Shown here: positions 1 to 6,255 of the stretch, in pieces
Layout: each line of letters opens with the position of its first letter
Numbering within the stretch: position 1 is the first letter of the stretch
DNA from: Bryobacterales bacterium
Lineage (GTDB): Bacteria > Acidobacteriota > Terriglobia > Bryobacterales > Bryobacteraceae
Length of the DNA stretch: 10,604 nucleotides
Assembly (NCBI GenBank): GCA_003132905.1
Contig: PKZC01000166.1
Location: 730 to 11,333, forward strand
Direction: 5' to 3'
Program-made: the position numbers and the translations under genes
The notes under the pieces: generated by a model
What the model was told of the DNA's origin: nothing
The model's database searches: none
The model's input: the letters and a program-made list of their open reading frames with translations, nothing else

Positions 1-84
1 CGCGGTCCCTTTTTTAAGGGCACGACAAAATGCACCACATTGGGAGCGCCATGCAGATCTGAGCGATTTTACCCTAACCGTGAG

Positions 85-175
85 GAATCCGGGCGAACGT
101 GAACGCGATTCCGGGATGATTCCGAACGCCATTCCAGGGTGAACCCGAACAGGATTGCGGGATTAAGGTGAACAA
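85..175. repeat. Degenerate tandem repeat block, about four 22-24 bp units
   Basis: Four imperfect head-to-tail units can be read at about 85-106, 107-130, 131-152 and 153-175. Each begins with a variant of GATTCCGGG and ends with a variant of GTGAAC or CCGAAC. The units differ at several positions, so this is an old array. Short repeats of this style occur in the non-coding parts of some IS21-family elements, and the block directly abuts an istB remnant, so I infer it belongs to the same decayed element. It does not look like CRISPR because there are no unique spacers and the units are poorly conserved. Confidence 0.45.
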
Positions 176-176
176 T

Positions 177-475
177 GGTCCCGCCGGGTTGGACAAGAGC
201 GTGATCCGCTCGTCGACGGAAGAATCAGCTTGGGTCGGCACGCACGAGAACATTTTCGTTCTGGGGCCAACTGGCGTCGGAAAAGCTTCGTTGCTTGTAT
301 TCTGGCACAGGAGGCGTGCCGCGATGGTTATTCAGCACTTTACACTCGGTGGCACCAGCAAATCGGCGATCCCACGCTGGCCGACGGCATCCGCGACGGA
401 TTGGTGCATAATGCGCATCGCATTGAGATGCGCGGAGATTCAATGCGTAAGAATCGTAGGAAGGCGAGCGGATAA
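177..475 (+). pseudogene. istB: istB-like ATP-binding protein of IS21 family, broken
   Basis: IstB is the AAA+ helper ATPase of IS21-family transposition. The first part (frame of 177-284) reads GLDKSVIRS, then [14 protein letters not shown], which is the Walker A loop typical of IstB. At the run of A at 281-284 the frame is lost. Adding one A restores [16 protein letters not shown], so a single-base deletion is the simplest explanation. The second part (frame of 285-475) continues with [12 protein letters not shown] and jumps straight to [13 protein letters not shown] and [13 protein letters not shown], the normal C-terminus. The roughly 70 residues normally lying between, including the Walker B region, are missing. 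About 85 N-terminal residues are also absent, replaced by the repeat block. The gene cannot be functional. Confidence 0.8.
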
Positions 476-567
476 CCCTAGGTAACCCGTCTGGCAGCGG
501 GATCGGTGAACGCTATGCGACTTGAACGAAGTGATCCGAGCCTGGTTGTCCAAAACGGTAGGCCCAC

Positions 568-1170
568 TTACCTGTGAACGATGAATATGACTTTGCCCAA
601 GATCTGACGTTCTGCGATCGCGCCCCAAACCCGCGAGTCGACACTGTTGTCGCGGTTATCGCCAACGAGGAAGTATTCATGTGGGCCGAGGCGGACGGGT
701 TGATGGCTACGGTACTTGCCTTCGTCCGGTGTAAAGGAGATCCAGTGGCCGTCCTCATCATAAACGCTAGATCCGATGCGGTTAAGGGGGGCCACCCAGT
801 CGAATTCGGCCCGGTTCAAGAGTCTGAGCGGCAACACGTGGCCATCAACGATGACGCGATTCTCGCTGAACTCAACAGTTTCGCCAGGAAGGCCGATGAC
901 TCGTTTGGAGCCGATGATAGGCAAGTCGGGATGACGAAATTGGACGATGTCGCCGCGTCTTGGGGAACTTATCTGAAGCAGTGTTACACCAGAATAGGGC
1001 AGCCGGAAATTGTAGGCAGCCTTATTAACCAGGAACGACCCGCCAATAGTGATCGTCGGCGCTGCGGATGAAGTGGTCAGTTTAAAGGCCCACACGTAAC
1101 TCGGAAGCACTGCCAATCCGACTAATAGCGGAAGAGCTATACCAAGACGCCGCCGCAGTCCTGCTTGCAT
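568..1170 (-). CDS. lepB: Type I signal peptidase (S26 family), 200 aa
   Basis: This is a membrane-anchored serine protease that removes signal peptides from exported proteins, with its active site on the outer face of the membrane. From the ATG at 1170 there is a short basic N-terminus, one hydrophobic segment at about residues 9-29, then the catalytic box SSAAPTITIGG. The nucleophile is Ser35 (three residues before the Pro), and the general base is Lys89 in GSKRVIGLPGE. The signature GDNRDNSVDSRVWG lies at 170-183. At 200 aa it resembles the small single-anchor signal peptidases. The Met that usually follows the catalytic Ser is Ala here. An upstream in-frame GTG at 1218 would add 16 hydrophilic residues. 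I prefer the ATG, which starts just before the membrane anchor, but neither start has a clear ribosome binding site. A TATACT box on the minus strand at 1180-1185 could be a -10 element, without a convincing -35. Confidence 0.88.
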   Translation of the reverse strand: MQAGLRRRLGIALPLLVGLAVLPSYVWAFKLTTSSAAPTITIGGSFLVNKAAYNFRLPYSGVTLLQISSPRRGDIVQFRHPDLPIIGSKRVIGLPGETVEFSENRVIVDGHVLPLRLLNRAEFDWVAPLNRIGSSVYDEDGHWISFTPDEGKYRSHQPVRLGPHEYFLVGDNRDNSVDSRVWGAIAERQILGKVIFIVHR

Positions 1171-1290
1171 ATACCGATAAGTATAGATCGATTTGGAACG
1201 CGTCGCCTCACGGAGCACCGCGCTGGTTCGAGGGTGTCACGGCCCGCTCCTTTTCCAGTTCAGTCCTCCCTGACGCCCGTCCCCCGATTC

Positions 1291-1309
1291 GGAGCGCTGT
1301 TCGCGCTCC
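1291..1309. other. Perfect 7-bp inverted repeat upstream of lepB
   Basis: GGAGCGC at 1291-1297 and GCGCTCC at 1303-1309 form a perfect 7-bp stem with a 5-base loop. No T-run follows on either strand, so it is not a standard terminator. It lies about 120 bases upstream of lepB, just beyond the 3' end of the reductase remnant. It may be a weak terminator of that former gene or a chance palindrome. Confidence 0.3.
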
Positions 1310-1369
1310 AGGCCACTGTGCGTGACCCGACGATTCTGTGGCACATTTTCATTAGCGGGATGAGGCTGC

Positions 1370-1588
1370 TTAGACCTCATAGATAGTTCCCCTGCCCAGT
1401 GGCGGTCCTGACGGGGTTAAACCAAGCTGCGGCAGAATGATCCCAGAGAATAAATGTTCACCTTCGCTCATCCGTACCGGCGATACTGCCACGTGTATTT
1501 CATGGATCTGGCCTGCCGTCCAGTATTGACGAATGACGGACACGCCTTCGCCGATTCGGACGTCGCGGGAGATAGCATACAGGCATAG
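1370..1588 (-). pseudogene. Dihydrofolate reductase-like (RibD C-terminal) protein, 3' fragment
   Basis: A 72-codon open stretch begins just after an in-frame TAG at 1589-1591 and ends with TAA at 1370-1372. It reads RDVRIGEGVSVIRQYW, then GQIHEIHVAVSPV, then GEHLFSGIILPQLGL. This matches the closing part of the RibD C-terminal/dihydrofolate-reductase-like family, whose members commonly end with a KDVRIGGG-type loop, an AGLIDE-type helix, a VSPVLLGSGE-type strand and an LPxLGY-type segment. Full members are about 180-220 residues, so at least the first 60 percent is missing, including the nucleotide-binding N-terminal part. The last 15 or so residues also depart from the family pattern. There is no plausible start codon with a ribosome binding site. 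I call it a gene remnant. The exact substrate of the original protein cannot be told. Confidence 0.6.
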
Positions 1589-1997
1589 CTATAGCACGTC
1601 ATGTCAGCTGTGAGTTCTTGAAGAGCCGCATCCTGCAGCGTGAAGAGTTTTGAAAAATATGATCCTACCCCGCTCGAATCGCCGCTGTAATCGCCGCCCC
1701 CATCCGGCTGATCGCGTGACGCAATTCGGCGATCGCGAAATGCGTGTCGGCACTTGCCGTAGACCGCCAACGAAGAGTCGTGGCCGCGACGAACGCGGCC
1801 ACCGACAGCATGGGCGTGGCTTAACCCGAGCGAGGCTCCGTGAATTGGCTGCTATATCCGGCGGGAAGTATGGAGAATGCGGCGCATCAGGAAAATCGTC
1901 CATCCGGAAAACAGCGATAGCGACGCGATGCTTGGGCGCAATCCTGGCTTCACGTGCGATTAATCGAGCGCGGCGACCGGGTATGACGGGTTTGCCC
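1589..1997. other. Non-coding or decayed stretch, no recognisable gene
   Basis: Several overlapping open frames of up to about 139 codons occur here on both strands, but none gives a protein I recognise. They are rich in Arg, Pro and Ser in the manner of shadow frames in GC-rich DNA. One short minus-strand frame (about 1680-1830) has a more protein-like composition, ending in ELRHAISRMGAAITAAIRAG, but it is only about 50 codons long and bounded by stops. The stretch lies beside the reductase remnant and could contain the rest of that gene in degraded form. I see no RNA gene. Confidence 0.4.
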
Positions 1998-3395
1998 TCA
2001 AATCACAGCCGCATTCATCTGAGCATCGATTTGCGCGATGGCCTCTTCGACCTGTTCTCCGCGCGATAGCCCACTCACCAGGTGAGCTTCCAGATCCTGC
2101 AGAAGGGTCTTGAGCCCATTGAGGTTCGTCGCGGTTTCTTCCAATTGGTCGCCCACGTCCTTGAATACCGTGGCCAGCCTGGACCCGGCCCCATCGGCCA
2201 TTTCGATTCTACCCGTCAGATAAATGGGTCGAAGAGAATGGCTGGATGCGAGCAAGTTGATTTGCGATTCGGTCAAGGTTTTCAGCCTGTCCTTAATCGC
2301 CGACAGGCCGCCGAGGGCCCGCCCCACGGTGTCGCAAGACGATGCATGCAGCCTTCCGATTGCGCCTTCCGTCATCCGATCGATGCCCTCATTGAAGTGG
2401 CCTGCGGAGGCATGATCCAACAGTTCGTGCGCGAAACGCGCGGTCATCTCAGTCTCTAGTTTTGCAGCGCTAAGATCAAACACCACCAAATCCATGTCTT
2501 TGGCTAACTTCTCCAACGATACGGAGAGGCGAACCCCTTCCTGGGTGATTTCTCCGCTCAATTCCCGCAGCCAACCAAGCACGGGACGCAGACCCGTCGC
2601 GGCGGTTCCCAACTTATCCACCGCAATCACGCCGTTCAACGCCGATACGCGCAGCGAATCCGAAATGTCCGTTACATTCCTTGATTTTGCGCGGACGCCC
2701 TGGTTGATCTCGGCGTATATTTCGAGATCGGTAAACAAAACATTCAGCACCGCGACCAGCTTGTCGAACAGCTCGGCTTCGGCCTTGAGTGAATCCAACC
2801 GGGCCGAGTGGTTTGCCGCGCCGGAATCAGTTGCCGTGGGTGCGACGTTCGAGAGAGACGCCTCGCGGCTTTGCATCTCGACCTTCAAGACGTGTTGCAT
2901 GAAGCCGTCGTAGTCGCTGAATCCCAACGCGCGAAGGCTTGTGTTCAGAGCTTCTCGCGAAGCAACGATGGCCGCCTTGCGGTCGTTCGACTCGCCTTCG
3001 ATCGCTACCTCAACCGCCTTGAGCTCCGCGTAGAAGCTCTCGACAGTGGCCAGCAGCGGCGAGGTTGGCTTGAAGCGGACCGAAAGATAACCCTCCGGGA
3101 TGGCGACTACCAGCGCCACCACCCAGTAGTAGCGTCCATCGTGCGCCAGGTTCTTGACAAAAGCCACCACCGGCCGGCCGGACTGAATATAATCCCACAA
3201 AATCTGAAATACGACGCGCGGCATATCCGGATGCCGAACAATATTGTGAGGTTTATTTCTAAGCTCGTCCCAGGAATAGCCGGCGATGCGCTGAAACACG
3301 CTGTTGGCACGCTGGATGCGACCCTTCAGATCCGTGGTGGAAAAGAACAATTCCTCCGCGCTGAAATAGCGCGCCTCGTTAATAAGTTTAATCAA
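1998..3395 (-). CDS. Aer-like PAS sensor protein with degenerate chemoreceptor-type tail
   Basis: At 465 aa, the N-terminal PAS domain (about residues 12-115) closely follows the flavin-binding PAS of the aerotaxis receptor Aer: STTDLKGRI, then ANSVF, then PHNIVRHPDMPR, then FVKNLAHDGRYYWV. The Asn, Arg-His and Asp positions associated with FAD binding in Aer are present. There is no membrane segment and no HAMP domain, so the protein should be cytoplasmic. The rest is predicted helical. SDSLRVSALNGVIAVDKLG at about 245-263 lines up with the chemoreceptor hairpin tip (the family's LALNAAVEAARAG), but most signalling residues are changed. The likely role is redox or oxygen sensing by a soluble protein whose output is unknown. 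CheA/CheW coupling looks unlikely. The start is a TTG at 3395. An in-frame stop lies seven codons upstream, and no ATG lies before the PAS core. No chemotaxis genes are nearby. Confidence 0.75.
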   Translation of the reverse strand: MIKLINEARYFSAEELFFSTTDLKGRIQRANSVFQRIAGYSWDELRNKPHNIVRHPDMPRVVFQILWDYIQSGRPVVAFVKNLAHDGRYYWVVALVVAIPEGYLSVRFKPTSPLLATVESFYAELKAVEVAIEGESNDRKAAIVASREALNTSLRALGFSDYDGFMQHVLKVEMQSREASLSNVAPTATDSGAANHSARLDSLKAEAELFDKLVAVLNVLFTDLEIYAEINQGVRAKSRNVTDISDSLRVSALNGVIAVDKLGTAATGLRPVLGWLRELSGEITQEGVRLSVSLEKLAKDMDLVVFDLSAAKLETEMTARFAHELLDHASAGHFNEGIDRMTEGAIGRLHASSCDTVGRALGGLSAIKDRLKTLTESQINLLASSHSLRPIYLTGRIEMADGAGSRLATVFKDVGDQLEETATNLNGLKTLLQDLEAHLVSGLSRGEQVEEAIAQIDAQMNAAVI

Positions 3396-3773
3396 CGTAA
3401 ATATTACCAGCCGCTAGTTACAACTCAATCGTATTGCGGCGGTTCCGTGTTTGCCCGTGCCTGCCCCGTCCCACCAATATGCGGACGGCCTCAATCGGCA
3501 ACGCCAGCCGGGCCAAAACCCACTCAATCTCCGCGGCCGCAGCCGACGACAAGAGCGATGGCAATTCCGCCACGACAATGGCCCCACGAGCGAGTTACCC
3601 AGCTAACGGTTTTCACCCCTTCCTCCGATTCTTATCCCACCCGATTTCATTCGCTTCAGAGCACCGTCACTTACTTAATTCGACCGTGGTTTGGGTAGTT
3701 GGCGATCCTACCCAAAGCCAGCACGTGCGTGTCGCATCGTGACGAGGATCGTTGAATGCCCGGGTACAGGCTC
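3396..3773. other. Intergenic region between phosphoketolase and PAS gene
   Basis: This 378-base gap separates two minus-strand genes. Open frames crossing it give Thr/Pro/Arg/Ser-rich sequences with no recognisable motif. The only structured element I see is the stem-loop at 3688-3719. The promoter of the PAS gene is presumably here, but I could not pick a convincing one. The bases just upstream of its TTG are AT-rich (TAATATTTACG on the minus strand) without a clear ribosome binding site. Confidence 0.45.
3688..3719 (-). terminator. Strong stem-loop downstream of phosphoketolase gene, possible terminator
   Basis: The arms GGTTTGGGTAG (3688-3698) and CTACCCAAAGCC (3708-3719) pair over 11 bp with one bulged base around a 9-base loop. 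It begins about 55 bases after the phosphoketolase stop codon in the direction of transcription. No T-run follows on the minus strand, so it is not a textbook intrinsic terminator. It could terminate transcription less efficiently or protect the 3' end of the glgP-xfp message. Confidence 0.4.
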
Positions 3774-6182
3774 CTAAGATTGAGGGCGACCGGTCCACTT
3801 CCAGTTACGAATCTCCGGCATGTCCTCGCCGTGCAGAATAATGTATTGCCGATGCTCGATAAGTTTGTCTCGCAGCAACTGCTTAAAATAGGCGGCGACG
3901 TTACCCAGGCGGGTCACCCTGTCCACCACGTCGCCGGCCAGGTGAAAACGATCCAGGTCGTTCAGCACGGTCATATCGAAAGGCGTGGTAGTGGTCCCTT
4001 CTTCCTTGTAGCCGCGCACGTGCAGATTTCCATGACTCCGCCGCCGGTAGGTGAGACGGTGAATCAGCCATGGGTAGCCGTGGAATGCAAAGATGATGGG
4101 CTTATCGGGGGTGAAAATCGAATCGAACTCGATGTCGGAAAGGCCGTGCGGATGTTCGGACTCCGGCTGCAGCGTCATAAGGTCCACGACATTGACCACG
4201 CGGATCCTCAGGTCCGCGAAATGTCGGCGTAACAAGTCGACGGCGGCCAGCGTCTCGAGCGTTGGGACGTCGCCTGCGCAAGCCATGACCACGTCCGGAT
4301 CGAGCTGCTCATCGTTGCTGGCCCATTTCCAAATGCCGATGCCGGCCGTGCAGTGTTTGGCGGCCGCGTCCATGTCGAGCCATTGCGGTGCGGGTTGTTT
4401 TCCAGCGACAATCACGTTCACGTATTGGCGGCTGCGCAGACAGTGATCGGTAACCGAAAGCAACGTATTCGCGTCGGGCGGCAGATAGACGCGAACGACG
4501 TCCGCCTTTTTGTTGACCACGTGATCCAGGAAGCCGGGATCCTGGTGACTGAATCCATTGTTGTCCTGGCGCCAGACGTGCGACGTCAACAGGTAGTTCA
4601 GCGAGGCGATGGGCCGCCGCCACGGAATATCGCGAGTGACCTTCAGCCACTTGGCGTGCTGGTTGAACATCGAGTCGATAATATGAATGAAGGCTTCGTA
4701 GCAGGAAAACACGCCGTGACGGCCGGTAAGCAAATACCCTTCCAGCCATCCTTGGCACATGTGCTCGCTCAGAATCTCCATGACTCGGCCATCCGGCGAA
4801 ACGTGATCGTCACCAGGAATCACTTCGGCCGTTGAAGTGCGATCCGTTACTTCCAGCACCGCTCCGAGACGGTTGGAGGTGGTTTCGTCCGGCCCGAAAA
4901 GGCGAAAGTTTTTCGCGACGTCATTCAGCTTCATGACGTCGCGCAAGAACTGACCCATCACGCGCGTGGCTTCCGCTTCGACGACCCCGGGCGCCGGTAT
5001 CCCGACTGCGTAGTCCCGGAAGTCCGGCAGACGAAGATCCTTCAGCAGTAATCCTCCGTTGGCGTGAGGATTCGCGCCCATGCGGGCGTCTCCATGAGGC
5101 GCCAACTCGCCGAACCGGGCCAATAACGTTCCGGCATCGTCAAACAATTCCTCAGGGTGATAACTCCTCATCCAGTCTTCAAGAATCTGTATGTGCTCGG
5201 GTTTTGAGGACAATTCCGATAGTGGAACCTGGTGCGAGCGAAACGTCCCTTCCACCTGTATCCCGTCAACGATCTTCGGTCCAGTCCATCCTTTTGGCGT
5301 CCGCAGGACGATCATTGGCCAGGTCGGCCTTCCCGAGAAGCCTCCGGTCCGCGCCTGCAATTGGATCATCTGGATCTCAGATAGAATCCGGTCCAGTGTC
5401 CCCGCCAGCATCTGGTGCACAGCTTCCGGCTGATCCCCCTCCACAAAATAAGGGCGGTACCCATATCCGATGAATAGATGCGCCAGCTCTTCGGTGGGCA
5501 AGCGGGCCAAAACCGTGGGCCCGGCAATCTTATAGCCGTTTAGATGCAGGATCGGAAGCACGGCGCCGTCGTGAGCCGGATTCAGGAACTTATTGGAATG
5601 CCAACTCGTCGCCAAGGCGCCGGTTTCCGCTTCGCCATCGCCAACCACGCAGCACGCTAACAAATCGGGATTGTCGAAGACCGCGCCGTACGCATGTGCC
5701 AACGCATAACCCAGTTCCCCACCTTCGTGAATGGATCCCGGAGTCTCCGGCGCCACGTGGCTTGGAATCCCGCCGGGAAAGGAAAATTGAGTGAACAGCT
5801 GCTTCATTCCCTCGATGGTTTGCGGAACATTCGGATAAAACTCGCTGTATGTGCCCTCCAGGTAAGTGTTCGCAATCAGCGCCGGGCCACCGTGCCCCGG
5901 ACCGGCGATATAGATGACATTCAGATTGTGCTTCTTAATCAGCCGGTTCAGATGAACATAGATGAGATTGAGCCCGGGCGTAGTGCCCCAATGCCCCAAC
6001 AGCCGGGGTTTGATGTGTTCCAGTTTCAGAGGCTCTCTTAGCAGGGGATTATCGAGCAGATAAATCTGGCCTACAGAGAGGTAGTTGGCAGCTCTCCAGT
6101 AAGCATCGAGCAACTCTAGATCGGAGCGAGAAAGCGCATCCTTGTGCAGAGGCGTGGTATCCGTAAAATAGTCTGTGATCAT
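3774..6182 (-). CDS. xfp: Xylulose-5-phosphate/fructose-6-phosphate phosphoketolase, 802 aa
   Basis: This thiamine-diphosphate enzyme uses phosphate to cleave xylulose-5-phosphate (and in many members fructose-6-phosphate), giving acetyl-phosphate plus glyceraldehyde-3-phosphate or erythrose-4-phosphate. It is cytoplasmic and full length. Family motifs appear in order from the ATG at 6182: [16 protein letters not shown] near 28-43, LGHWGTTPG with His64, PGHGGP at 95-100 with His97, [14 protein letters not shown] at 146-159, and the diphosphate/metal motif GDGEAETG at 181-188. FRSHQVPL (His317), [11 protein letters not shown] and the SHQDPGF segment (His546) follow, so the expected active-site histidines and glutamate are present. 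A TTG at 6227 would add 15 residues. The ATG fits the family's usual N-terminus and length. It lies 73 bases downstream of glgP on the same strand with no obvious terminator between, so the two are probably co-transcribed. Sequence alone does not settle whether it prefers one or both sugar phosphates. Confidence 0.95.
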   Translation of the reverse strand: MITDYFTDTTPLHKDALSRSDLELLDAYWRAANYLSVGQIYLLDNPLLREPLKLEHIKPRLLGHWGTTPGLNLIYVHLNRLIKKHNLNVIYIAGPGHGGPALIANTYLEGTYSEFYPNVPQTIEGMKQLFTQFSFPGGIPSHVAPETPGSIHEGGELGYALAHAYGAVFDNPDLLACCVVGDGEAETGALATSWHSNKFLNPAHDGAVLPILHLNGYKIAGPTVLARLPTEELAHLFIGYGYRPYFVEGDQPEAVHQMLAGTLDRILSEIQMIQLQARTGGFSGRPTWPMIVLRTPKGWTGPKIVDGIQVEGTFRSHQVPLSELSSKPEHIQILEDWMRSYHPEELFDDAGTLLARFGELAPHGDARMGANPHANGGLLLKDLRLPDFRDYAVGIPAPGVVEAEATRVMGQFLRDVMKLNDVAKNFRLFGPDETTSNRLGAVLEVTDRTSTAEVIPGDDHVSPDGRVMEILSEHMCQGWLEGYLLTGRHGVFSCYEAFIHIIDSMFNQHAKWLKVTRDIPWRRPIASLNYLLTSHVWRQDNNGFSHQDPGFLDHVVNKKADVVRVYLPPDANTLLSVTDHCLRSRQYVNVIVAGKQPAPQWLDMDAAAKHCTAGIGIWKWASNDEQLDPDVVMACAGDVPTLETLAAVDLLRRHFADLRIRVVNVVDLMTLQPESEHPHGLSDIEFDSIFTPDKPIIFAFHGYPWLIHRLTYRRRSHGNLHVRGYKEEGTTTTPFDMTVLNDLDRFHLAGDVVDRVTRLGNVAAYFKQLLRDKLIEHRQYIILHGEDMPEIRNWKWTGRPQS

Positions 6183-6255
6183 AAGCCAGGGGTTCTGGGA
6201 GAGATAGTGCGCACACCTGGCCCACAATCTCTGCCCGGAGTAGCAGCGGTTTTTC

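Larger units (their letters stand above)
85..475 (+). mobile_element. Decayed IS21-family insertion sequence remnant
   Basis: The remnant combines the degenerate repeat block with a broken istB gene. No istA transposase reading frame is visible to the left, although the window begins only 84 bases upstream. I could not identify terminal inverted repeats or a target-site duplication, so the outer limits are approximate. The element is certainly inactive as it stands because its only visible gene is disrupted in several ways. Confidence 0.6.

Noticed and set aside
7..20. Small CCCTT-TTTT-AAGGG hairpin at the left edge
   Set aside because: It has only a 5-bp AT-containing stem at the window border, with no gene visible to its left to terminate.
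85..175. Possible CRISPR array
   Set aside because: The units are contiguous, degenerate and lack unique spacers, and no cas genes are present.
574..1071. 165-codon plus-strand frame over lepB
   Set aside because: It is a shadow of the signal peptidase, whose catalytic motifs are on the minus strand.
1650..2069. 139-codon plus-strand frame
   Set aside because: It is Arg-rich, unlike any family I recognise, and overlaps the 3' end of the PAS gene.
2808..3698. 296-codon plus-strand frame over the PAS gene and the gap
   Set aside because: It is antisense to the conserved PAS domain. The part in the gap is Pro/Thr/Arg-rich without motifs.
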